Under the pieces are notes generated by a model. It ran no database searches. It saw only the letters and a program-made list of their open reading frames with translations, and was not told the DNA's origin. Of a stretch of 12,028 bases of DNA, positions 5,665 through 12,028 are shown one piece after another (the first letter of the stretch is position 1; each line of letters starts with the position of its first letter). This stretch comes from a bacterium (GTDB lineage: Bacteria > Krumholzibacteriota > Krumholzibacteriia > Krumholzibacteriales > WJIX01). The stretch lies in NCBI GenBank assembly GCA_021160845.1, contig JAGHBT010000245.1, positions 1-12,028 of the forward strand, read 5' to 3'. The translations under genes and the position numbers were made by a program.

Positions 5665-7032
5665 TTGCCAGAAAAGATTTTCAGAGAGTATGATATAAGA
5701 GGGGTTGTTGATGGGGATTTAACCGATGATGGTGTAAGGAACCTTGGCAAAGCCGCAGCTGTAGCATTTCTGAGAGATAATATAAAAGAAGTTATCATTG
5801 GAAGAGATGTACGGCTGAGCAGCAAAAGGTTTTTTAATGTTCTAACCGAAGGGTTAATGGCAAGTGGAATAAATGTAATAGATATTGGTGTTGTCCCAAC
5901 TCCCGTTTTATATTTTGCCGCAAAAAAGTGGGATAAAAAAGGCGGGATGGTAATTACCGCGAGTCACAACCCAGCAGAATTTAATGGATTTAAGGTGCTT
6001 CGCGGGGAAGGAACAATCTATGGAACGGACATCCATGAATTGTACAATATTATTCTAAGTGGAAAGTTTGTCGAGGGAAACGGAACTATAACAAAAAGAG
6101 ATGTAAAGAGTGAATATGTCGATTATCTTTGTCGAAATATAAATATTGAGCGTCCTGTAAAATTTGCCATAGACGGTGGAAACGGAACGGCTGGTATCGT
6201 TGTATCGGACATATTTGAAAGGCTGGGGTTACAACCGATTGAACTGTTTATGAATCCCGATGGAAATTTTCCCAATCATCATCCCGATCCAACTGTTGAG
6301 CATAATTTAATTGGTCTTAAGAATGCGGTTCATGACAACGGGCTTGAACTTGGAATTGGCTTCGATGGAGATTCGGATAGGATTGGTGTTATAGATGAAA
6401 AGGGAAATGTTCTGCGTGGTGATGCTTTGCTGGCACTTTACGCGAGAGATATATTGAAGGAAAACCCCGGGGCTACAATTATTTATGAGGTGAAATGTTC
6501 AAGATCCCTTGGAGAGGAAATAAGTAAGTTTGGCGGTAACCCCATCATGTGGAAGACAGGTCATTCTCTCATTAAAAAGAAAATGCGTGAGGAAGGCGCT
6601 TTATTAGCGGGTGAAATGAGTGGTCATCAGTTTTTCGCAGACAGATATTTTGGATATGACGACGCGGTATATGCCGCTCTAAGACTTCTTGAGATTGTTT
6701 CACGAAGAGACAAACCGCTGAGTGATTTCTATAAAGAATTTTCCAAATATGAGAGTACGCCCGAGATCAGAGTGGAATGTGAAGATAGTCGTAAATTTGA
6801 TATTGTTCAGGAAGTATCCGCCCAATTCAAAAAGACATACAAGGTTATAGATGTCGACGGCGCAAGAGTTAATTTTGAGAATGGATGGGGGCTTATAAGG
6901 GCGTCCAACACACAACCCGCATTAGTATTAAGGTTCGAAGCTGAAACGAAAAGGGCTTTATCTGACATAAGGGAAGAATTTTTAAGGGTATTGGAAAAAT
7001 ATAAATTGGATACTTCGAGCTTGTTCAATTAA
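5665..7032 (+). CDS. Phosphomannomutase / phosphoglucomutase
   Basis: This alpha-D-phosphohexomutase interconverts hexose 6- and 1-phosphates through a phosphoserine and bisphosphate intermediate in the cytosol. The 455 residues contain the four family signatures in order: IFREYDIRG (5-13); the phosphoserine loop ITASHNP (97-103) with Ser100; the Mg-binding loop FDGDSDR (233-239) with Asp234, Asp236 and Asp238; the sugar-binding loop GEMSGH (316-321); and the phosphate-binding loop RASNTQP (412-418). These match ManB/AlgC-type enzymes. The mannose role is inferred from the guanylyltransferase that follows 53 bases later; dual use of glucose phosphate is possible. The TTG at 5665 is the first usable start before IFREYDIRG, but the strong AAGGAGG at 5646-5652 lies twelve bases away, longer than normal, so the exact start is uncertain. 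Confidence 0.9.
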   Translation: MPEKIFREYDIRGVVDGDLTDDGVRNLGKAAAVAFLRDNIKEVIIGRDVRLSSKRFFNVLTEGLMASGINVIDIGVVPTPVLYFAAKKWDKKGGMVITASHNPAEFNGFKVLRGEGTIYGTDIHELYNIILSGKFVEGNGTITKRDVKSEYVDYLCRNINIERPVKFAIDGGNGTAGIVVSDIFERLGLQPIELFMNPDGNFPNHHPDPTVEHNLIGLKNAVHDNGLELGIGFDGDSDRIGVIDEKGNVLRGDALLALYARDILKENPGATIIYEVKCSRSLGEEISKFGGNPIMWKTGHSLIKKKMREEGALLAGEMSGHQFFADRYFGYDDAVYAALRLLEIVSRRDKPLSDFYKEFSKYESTPEIRVECEDSRKFDIVQEVSAQFKKTYKVIDVDGARVNFENGWGLIRASNTQPALVLRFEAETKRALSDIREEFLRVLEKYKLDTSSLFN

Positions 7033-7085
7033 GAGTTTTTTTTGTTTGTATAGAGAAATATATTTTCACGAAAGTGGAGGATTAC

Positions 7086-8156
7086 GTGTACGCTGTTATT
7101 TTGGCTGGAGGAAAAGGTAAGAGATTCTGGCCGGCCAGTAAAGTGAAAAACCCGAAGCAGTTTCTTGATATATACGGTGATGGGAGTATGTTGTCGATAA
7201 CTTTCAAGCGATTGGCTGCGTTGGTTCCTAAAGAAAACATTTTTTTAATAACGGTTAAGGATCAGTTGAAACTTGCGAAAGAGAAGCTTCCCGATATTTC
7301 CCCTCAAAACATATTTGCGGAGCCTGCTGGAAGGAATACTGCCCCAGCGCTGGCTATCGCGGCTCTACTGGTTAAAAAACGCGGTAACGACGAGCCCATT
7401 CTGGTGTGTCCTGCAGATCATTTAATAAAAGACAATGATATTTTTTATGCCGCAGTTCACAAGGCCAGGAAACTGGCAGAGGAGAAGGATTATCTTGTGA
7501 CGTTTGGTATTGAGCCGGAATATCCCGCTACTGGATATGGATATATCGAAGTTGGGGATAAGCTTGAAAATGAAACTGAAAGTGGTTTCTATCGAGTTGC
7601 CCGTTTTCACGAGAAGCCGAATTTTGATTTGGCCACGGAATATATCAAAACGGGTGGGTATTATTGGAATAGCGGTATTTTTATGTGGAGGCCTTCTGTT
7701 TATCTTGAGGCCTGGTTACGCTATTTTTCTTCGGGGAGTGACTCCCTTTTAAGAATAGAAGAATCGATCGGGAAGAAAGAAATGAGAAAGGTTATCAGTG
7801 AGGAATATCTTAAATTTCCTGCTACTTCCGTTGATTATGGAATTTTGGAAAAGGCTGATAATGTTGTTGTTATTCCGGCTAAATTTGGATGGAATGATGT
7901 AGGTAGCTGGGATTCCCTTTTTGACATTATCTCAAATGACAGTTTGGGTAATGTTAAAATAGGAGAATCTGAATTATTGGATTCGAAGAATTGTCTTTTC
8001 TTTAACCCGGAAGGGTTTACGGCCGCCATTGGTGTTGAAAACATTATGGTTGTTTCTGATGGTTCTACCGTGCTTGTTTGCAGAAGGGGAGAAAGCGAGA
8101 GAGTTCGAGAAATTGTTGAATTATTGGAAGAAAAGGGATTAAAGAAATTTTTGTGA
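7086..8156 (+). CDS. manC: Mannose-1-phosphate guanylyltransferase
   Basis: The enzyme joins mannose 1-phosphate with GTP to form GDP-mannose, the donor for mannosyl, fucosyl and rhamnosyl glycans. The 356-residue product has the nucleotidyltransferase signature LAGGKGKRFWP (6-16), NPKQF (22-26), EPAGRNTAPA (79-88), PADHLI (109-114), FHEKP (174-178), WNSGIFMWRP (194-203), DYGILEK (250-256) and GWNDVGSWDSL (268-278). It is the short form without the C-terminal phosphomannose isomerase cupin domain. I favour GTG 7086 over GTG 7074, because GGAGG at 7076-7080 then sits five bases upstream and the product begins MYAVILAGG as in relatives. It is paired with the mutase just before, so the two together convert mannose 6-phosphate to GDP-mannose. 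The next gene starts 21 bases downstream. The identity is secure. Confidence 0.94.
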   Translation: MYAVILAGGKGKRFWPASKVKNPKQFLDIYGDGSMLSITFKRLAALVPKENIFLITVKDQLKLAKEKLPDISPQNIFAEPAGRNTAPALAIAALLVKKRGNDEPILVCPADHLIKDNDIFYAAVHKARKLAEEKDYLVTFGIEPEYPATGYGYIEVGDKLENETESGFYRVARFHEKPNFDLATEYIKTGGYYWNSGIFMWRPSVYLEAWLRYFSSGSDSLLRIEESIGKKEMRKVISEEYLKFPATSVDYGILEKADNVVVIPAKFGWNDVGSWDSLFDIISNDSLGNVKIGESELLDSKNCLFFNPEGFTAAIGVENIMVVSDGSTVLVCRRGESERVREIVELLEEKGLKKFL

Positions 8157-8177
8157 TAAACACGAGGAGGTTTTGTA

Positions 8178-9377
8178 ATGTTGCGTAACTTGGTAACAGG
8201 AGTAATGCTTGTTTGTACGGTAATCTTGTTTGGAGGATGTAAAGGAAGCAATGACAATCTTGAAATTAAATCCGGGTTGGTGGCGAGAGTTGGGGATGAA
8301 GTTATAAAAATGCGGGAACTTGAAGCAAGAAAGAAATCTTTACCGCCCGCGCAGAGGAAGAAATTCGAAGGAGAAGCTGGGAGAGCAAAACTTGTTGATG
8401 AGATGATAAAGGAGAGGGTTGTTTACCTAGCGGCACTTGAAAATAAACTCCAGAACAGAGAAAATATTAGAACAGAATTGGATTATTCGAGGCGACTAAT
8501 TTTGATTAGGGCCTATTATGGAAAGCTCGCTGAGGAAATGGTGGTTTCTGATAAAGAAATCAAGGAGTACTATGAGAACAATGAATTTGACTATATGACA
8601 AATTCTATAATTAAGGCGCAACACATATTTTCACGCGACAGTCTTAAAGCGGTGGAATGGAAGGAAAGAATCGACAGCAGTGATGATAAATACATTTTTA
8701 ACAAAATTGCCAAAGCAGAAAGTGAAGATTCAACTACTGCTAAAGAGAATGGAGTGCTTGGAAGTTTTAATCCTTCCGGGTATATAAAATTTGTTGGTAA
8801 GGACAAAAAATTCGGAAACGCGGTAGATTGGCTTTCAGTTGGGGAAATTAGCGATGTTATAGCTTATGACAAGGGATATTCCATTGTAAAGATATTAGAG
8901 AAAAAGCAGGCTAAGCTGAAACCGATAGAGGATGTCCGTGAGAGTATTATTAAGAGTATTAAAAGCAGCAAGATCAAAGAAGTTGTTGTGGAAGATATAG
9001 AGAGGTTGGAAAAGAAATATCATGCTGTCAATTATCTTCGTGAAAACTTGATAAAGAATACGAAATCAGCCGAGGAATTGTGGGAACTTGCCCAGGATGA
9101 AACATCTCCGGAAAAGAAAATCATATATTACCGGGCGATTGCCCATGGCTATCCCGATCATAAATTTGCCCCTCAGGCCCTTTTTATGACGGCATTTACT
9201 TACTCTGAAGAGTTGGGTGATTTTTCCTTTGCCAGGAGAGCGTTGGAAGAGTTATTCAAGAAGTATCCGGATTCTGAAATTATAGAATCGGCAAAATGGC
9301 TGGAAGAAAATATGGGAAAAAAGACATTTAAATTGGATTCAGCAGATGATATCAAGAAAGAAATGAACAAGGACTAA
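8178..9377 (+). CDS. Parvulin-type peptidyl-prolyl isomerase lipoprotein with C-terminal TPR
   Basis: The protein likely helps fold or escort outer-membrane or periplasmic proteins. It has a basic start, a hydrophobic stretch and LFGGC with Cys21 as probable lipidation site; Phe at -3 is a little unusual. Residues about 32-130 resemble the SurA N-terminal chaperone domain (VARVGDEVIKMREL, then a run of helices with RLILIRAYY). Residues about 145-245 align with the parvulin fold: IIKAQHIF, NGVLGSF, VGEISDVI and DKGYSIVKI. In active parvulins the last motif is usually G-Y-H-I-I-K; here Ser replaces His. Residues about 305-380 look like TPR helices (EKKIIYYRAI, APQALFMTAFTY, ARRALEELFKKYPDS). 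GAGGAGG at 8163-8169 supports ATG 8178. The gene follows manC by 21 bases and precedes the nuclease-family gene by 12. Confidence 0.8.
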   Translation: MLRNLVTGVMLVCTVILFGGCKGSNDNLEIKSGLVARVGDEVIKMRELEARKKSLPPAQRKKFEGEAGRAKLVDEMIKERVVYLAALENKLQNRENIRTELDYSRRLILIRAYYGKLAEEMVVSDKEIKEYYENNEFDYMTNSIIKAQHIFSRDSLKAVEWKERIDSSDDKYIFNKIAKAESEDSTTAKENGVLGSFNPSGYIKFVGKDKKFGNAVDWLSVGEISDVIAYDKGYSIVKILEKKQAKLKPIEDVRESIIKSIKSSKIKEVVVEDIERLEKKYHAVNYLRENLIKNTKSAEELWELAQDETSPEKKIIYYRAIAHGYPDHKFAPQALFMTAFTYSEELGDFSFARRALEELFKKYPDSEIIESAKWLEENMGKKTFKLDSADDIKKEMNKD

Positions 9378-9389
9378 ACGGGGGCATTC

Positions 9390-9866
9390 ATGTCAATGCA
9401 AGAAGTTATTGTAAGTGGATTAGCTATGGATAAGGAAAGAGAATATCCCGTTGTGCTTTTAAAGGTGCCTGACGGGGATGCTGTGTTGCCGATATGGATT
9501 GGCCCCGCAGAAGCTTCCGCAATATTTACGGTTTTGGCTGGGAAATCTTTTGAACGACCGATGACACACGATCTTATGCGGATTATTGTTGATGTTCTGG
9601 AAGCTGAAGTAAGTGGTGTGGAGATAACCGGAATTTACAAGAATACCTATTTTGCCAGAATTGTATTGAGGAGGGAAGAAGATATATTCTATGTGGATGC
9701 CAGGCCCAGTGATTCGATTGCTTTAGCTTTGCGATGTGAGGCCTCTATCTTTGTGGATATGGATGTTATGAGCAAATATTCGAAGAAGATAGCTGTTGAA
9801 CAGGATGATGAAAAGAGTCCCTTTGATAGGATTAATCCGGATGATTTTGGTTTTCTGGATTTATAA
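9390..9866 (+). CDS. Bifunctional nuclease family protein (DUF151)
   Basis: Members of this family resemble the plant bifunctional nuclease BBD1 (DNase and RNase activity reported there) and are widespread in bacteria, usually with unproven function. The 158-residue length is typical. Seen are the conserved LPIWIGPAEASAI (33-45), RPMTHDL (56-62), and DARPSDSIALALR (103-115), all diagnostic of the family. The C-terminus is acidic (EQDDEKSPFD and the final DDFGFLDL). ATG 9390 has GGGGG at 9380-9384 five bases away; a second ATG at 9396 would remove two residues. It sits 12 bases after the parvulin-TPR gene and 62 bases before the TPR-PBP gene. It has no signal peptide, so it acts in the cytosol. 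The nuclease role is a family inference, not shown here. Confidence 0.88.
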   Translation: MSMQEVIVSGLAMDKEREYPVVLLKVPDGDAVLPIWIGPAEASAIFTVLAGKSFERPMTHDLMRIIVDVLEAEVSGVEITGIYKNTYFARIVLRREEDIFYVDARPSDSIALALRCEASIFVDMDVMSKYSKKIAVEQDDEKSPFDRINPDDFGFLDL

Positions 9867-9928
9867 AGAGGCAAATTGATAGAGGTTTTTTAGAAAATAT
9901 GAGGCCATTTCGCAAATAAAGGGTAATT

Positions 9929-11644
9929 ATGAAAGTATTGCCATTTTTATTAATTTGCGTGATTCTTTTTTCCTGCGCTACCTTTCCGTTAGGAGGTAAG
10001 GGGGATGAGAATCTTAGTAAGGATGAGGAAGTTACAAAAATCAGGACCCTTGTTTTTGAAGAGGATTTTAAAGGCGCTAGGGAATTAGGGCAACGTTATT
10101 TACTTCGTTTTAAAGATAGCAAAGATGCCGGAGAAGTTCGTATTTATGTTGGTAATGCGGAGTTGCAATTGGGTCATACCGATCTTGCGATCAAGATTGT
10201 TAGTCCTATTTTTAAGAAGAGCTATTCCGACAAACTCAAGGTTGACGCCTATATAATAATTGCAAAAGCGAATATTGAGAAAGGCAGTTTTTTGGGCGCG
10301 GTAGAAAATATATTGAAAACTACGGCTTTTAAAACCAGTAAAATCCAATTGTCCGAAGCGAAGGAGTTGATTCTTGAAACAGGGAAACTGTTACCTGTTG
10401 AGGATCTTGAGGAACTTGTTGAAAAATACAATTCATCGCCTCTGTTAGCGGTTCTTCTGGAGAAATGTTTGAAATTATCGGTAGTCTCAGAGGATAGAAG
10501 GTATGAAAACCGAGTAAGAAAAATGCTTTCCGAGCTTGCTGGCTATGATTTATCGGAGCACAAAGAAGACACTGAACTATCTAAGCAGGGAAAATCTTCA
10601 CCCCTTCGAATAGGAGTTATTTGTCCACTTACCGGCAGATTTTCTCAACTTGGGAAATCATTTGTTCGTGGAGCAACTCTGGCTTTAAAGGAGGCACGCA
10701 AGGGTGGAATCGATAATCTTGAACTTGTTATCGGAGACACTAAAGCGAATTCTCTTGACGCTTATTCTATCACTAAAAGCCTTATAAGGGATAAAAAGGT
10801 TGATGTAATTGTTGGAGGAATTTCAAGTTCATCGACTGTAGCGGCGGCACAAGTTGCTCAGTCAAACAAAATAATTCTTTTTTCTCCTGCCGCTTCAGAG
10901 AGAGGGATTGATGGTATAGGCGATTATATATTTCAGGATTTGAGGAATTATGAAGCTGAAATAATCGCTATCGCGAAAATCGCCTGTAGAGATCTTGGGA
11001 TTAGAAGAATTGCTTTTCTTGCGTCAAATAACCCATTAAACAAGAGAATTGAATTATTGTTGAGAGCTGAAGTGGAGAGAGTGGGTGGGATTGTTTGTGT
11101 AGTTGATTATTATGAAGAGGGATGTACAGATTTTAGAAGAAATATTGACAGAATAAAGATTGCTTCACCTGAAGCTCTCTTTATTCCTTCCGGAAAGGAT
11201 GATTTGGTTTTAATACTGCCGCAGCTTTCTTTCTATGAATTTGGGGTTCAATTGCTGGGATTAAGTACCTGGGATTTTGATGATTTGATTCAAATGATCG
11301 GAAGAGACATGACAGGGGCGGTATTCCCCGCCGAAACAGGTACGAATAGGGATCGGGAATTGTACCTATCCGCGGCTTCTTACATTGGGGAACCTAGGGA
11401 AGGTACTAACCGTTTTGAAGTAGATGGATATATTGGGACAAAGAGAGTAATTGATCTTCTGACCGTTAATGCCCCGGACATGAGTTTACGAAAAAGGATG
11501 GAATATTTATTGAATAACAGACTGAATCCGTATTTGGAAGCCATATCGAGCGATGGAATTTTGTTCTACACGGTAAGAAACAGAAAAAAGGAACTTTTTT
11601 TAACCCACAGGGTCAGTAATATAAACCAGAGCAGCGTGCACTGA
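9929..11644 (+). CDS. Lipoprotein with TPR-like N-terminus and type-1 periplasmic binding protein domain (LpoA-like)
   Basis: A signal peptide (residues 1-15) ends in LFSC with Cys16 as the probable lipidated residue. Residues about 33-200 are helical with TPR-like repeats (VFEEDFKGARELGQRYL, AELQLGHTDLAIKIV, AKANIEKGSFLGAVENIL). From residue 226 a type-1 periplasmic-binding fold starts: LRIGVICPLTGRFSQLGKSFVRG, then GDTKANSLDA, VDVIVGGISSSSTVAAAQVA and FSPAAS, continuing to about residue 520. This order, TPR-like then PBP1-like, is that of LpoA, the outer-membrane lipoprotein that activates penicillin-binding protein 1A, but the same fold is used by branched-chain amino acid binding proteins. 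No permease or ATPase genes are nearby, which argues against a transporter. ATG 9929 follows AAAGGG. The gene ends convergently with the partial gene downstream. The exact function is not established. Confidence 0.75.
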   Translation: MKVLPFLLICVILFSCATFPLGGKGDENLSKDEEVTKIRTLVFEEDFKGARELGQRYLLRFKDSKDAGEVRIYVGNAELQLGHTDLAIKIVSPIFKKSYSDKLKVDAYIIIAKANIEKGSFLGAVENILKTTAFKTSKIQLSEAKELILETGKLLPVEDLEELVEKYNSSPLLAVLLEKCLKLSVVSEDRRYENRVRKMLSELAGYDLSEHKEDTELSKQGKSSPLRIGVICPLTGRFSQLGKSFVRGATLALKEARKGGIDNLELVIGDTKANSLDAYSITKSLIRDKKVDVIVGGISSSSTVAAAQVAQSNKIILFSPAASERGIDGIGDYIFQDLRNYEAEIIAIAKIACRDLGIRRIAFLASNNPLNKRIELLLRAEVERVGGIVCVVDYYEEGCTDFRRNIDRIKIASPEALFIPSGKDDLVLILPQLSFYEFGVQLLGLSTWDFDDLIQMIGRDMTGAVFPAETGTNRDRELYLSAASYIGEPREGTNRFEVDGYIGTKRVIDLLTVNAPDMSLRKRMEYLLNNRLNPYLEAISSDGILFYTVRNRKKELFLTHRVSNINQSSVH

Positions 11645-11712
11645 TTTGTATAACCATCGTTCCAAATGCCTCGGATTTTGACGGATTAAGGTTAATAGAC
11701 AAATTGTCAATT

Positions 11713-12028
11713 TTATTTCAATTCAATTATAATTTCATCTTCCTGTGTTGAATGAATTTCATGCATCCCGCAGTATTGCTGTTTATTGCGAGTTTGGACA
11801 AGAATCATATGTTTCCCGGGTGTAATATTACTAAAAGCAGCTAATCCACTGTTATCCGTTGGAAGAGTCAGGGCATTGTCAATGGTGACATAGATGCCGG
11901 GGATACCTTGCCCATCAGAGATTATTTTTATTTTTACAGGGTAGGGTTTGATATATTTATCGTCAAAGAAATTCAGGATTGAAGAAAATATACTTTCACT
12001 GACAAGACTTATGTAATCAGGGTTAGAT
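11713..12028 (-). CDS. Uncharacterised protein with C-terminal beta-sandwich domain (5' partial)
   Basis: Read on the - strand, a frame is open from the right edge of the window (base 12027) to a TAA at 11713-11715, giving 104 residues of a C-terminus; the start lies beyond the window. The first 29 residues look helical (YISLVSESIFSSILNFFDD). From PVKIKIISDGQGIPGIYVTID onward the sequence alternates strands and turns: PTDNSGLAAFSNITPGKHMILV and then a final strand DEIIIELK. The pattern, with a variable loop, D-x-x-G and PGKH, resembles carboxypeptidase-regulatory or bacterial Ig-like domains often found in surface and periplasmic proteins. It converges on the LpoA-like gene, with 68 bases between the two stops. 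I cannot name the full protein. Confidence 0.65.
   Translation of the reverse strand, partial: SNPDYISLVSESIFSSILNFFDDKYIKPYPVKIKIISDGQGIPGIYVTIDNALTLPTDNSGLAAFSNITPGKHMILVQTRNKQQYCGMHEIHSTQEDEIIIELK

Noticed and set aside
7033..7048. Run of eight T residues after the mutase gene
   Set aside because: No stable GC-rich hairpin precedes it, so it is not a convincing terminator.
7074..7076. GTG at 7074 as start of manC
   Set aside because: It overlaps the ribosome-binding site that serves the GTG at 7086, and the extra residues are not family-like.
9876..9903. Possible promoter TTGATA with TATGAG, 16-base spacer
   Set aside because: The -10 matches only four of six positions, and the gap fits simple operon spacing; too weak to annotate.
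9899..9919. Six-codon frame (MRPFRK) before the LpoA-like gene
   Set aside because: No ribosome-binding site and no sign of a leader-peptide mechanism.
11698..11720. Small inverted repeat GACA-AAT-TGTC followed by a T-rich stretch between the converging genes
   Set aside because: A four-base stem is too weak for a confident terminator, although termination is expected in this spacer.
1..12028. Mobile elements, CRISPR arrays, toxin-antitoxin or defence genes
   Set aside because: I saw no transposase or integrase motif, no regularly spaced repeats and no defence-type domain; the whole window is accounted for by housekeeping and envelope genes.

Overview
The window is a stretch of bacterial chromosome with ordinary housekeeping content, moderately AT-rich and densely packed. 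Every gene that is complete in it lies on the + strand; one partial - strand gene enters from the right edge. Two proteins begin with signal peptides ending in a lipoprotein cysteine, and one of them is a SurA/PpiC-like periplasmic folding factor, so the cell probably has an outer membrane. The gene order (ispE, spoVG, tRNA-Gln, prs, rplY/ctc, pth, rpsF-rpsR-rplI) is a classical syntenic block seen in deep-branching didermic phyla and deltaproteobacteria-like lineages. I would guess an uncultivated FCB-like candidate phylum, but this is inference from order and style only; no species can be named.

Layout. Positions 1-661 hold the 3' part of a UbiA-superfamily membrane prenyltransferase resembling decaprenyl-phosphate phosphoribosyltransferase. 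Next come ispE (isoprenoid precursor synthesis), spoVG (RNA/DNA-binding regulator) and a tRNA-Gln(UUG), followed directly by an intrinsic terminator. Then prs (PRPP synthetase), rplY (L25/Ctc with a long acidic tail) and pth (peptidyl-tRNA hydrolase) are tightly spaced. A 250-base gap follows: it holds a diverged in-frame duplicate of the pth 3' end, a strong sigma70-like promoter and a structured leader that feeds rpsF-rpsR-rplI. After a 77-base gap come a phosphohexomutase and a mannose-1-phosphate guanylyltransferase, a pair that makes GDP-mannose. The last + strand group is a parvulin-TPR lipoprotein, a bifunctional-nuclease family protein and a TPR plus type-1 periplasmic-binding-protein lipoprotein built like LpoA. 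A converging - strand gene fragment ends in a beta-sandwich domain.

How the genes fit together: the prenyltransferase, IspE and Prs form a plausible supply line, with isoprenoid precursors and PRPP both being substrates for polyprenyl-phosphate phosphoribose. rplY, pth, rpsF, rpsR and rplI are translation genes. The GDP-mannose pair and the two lipoproteins point to envelope and surface glycan work.

I found no mobile element, CRISPR array or defence locus. The features most worth a second look are the rpsF leader with its two possible Shine-Dalgarno-masking pairings, the duplicated pth tail, active-site substitutions in Prs, Pth and the parvulin, and the two TPR-containing lipoproteins. I do not see convincing evidence for a wholly new biological system here.
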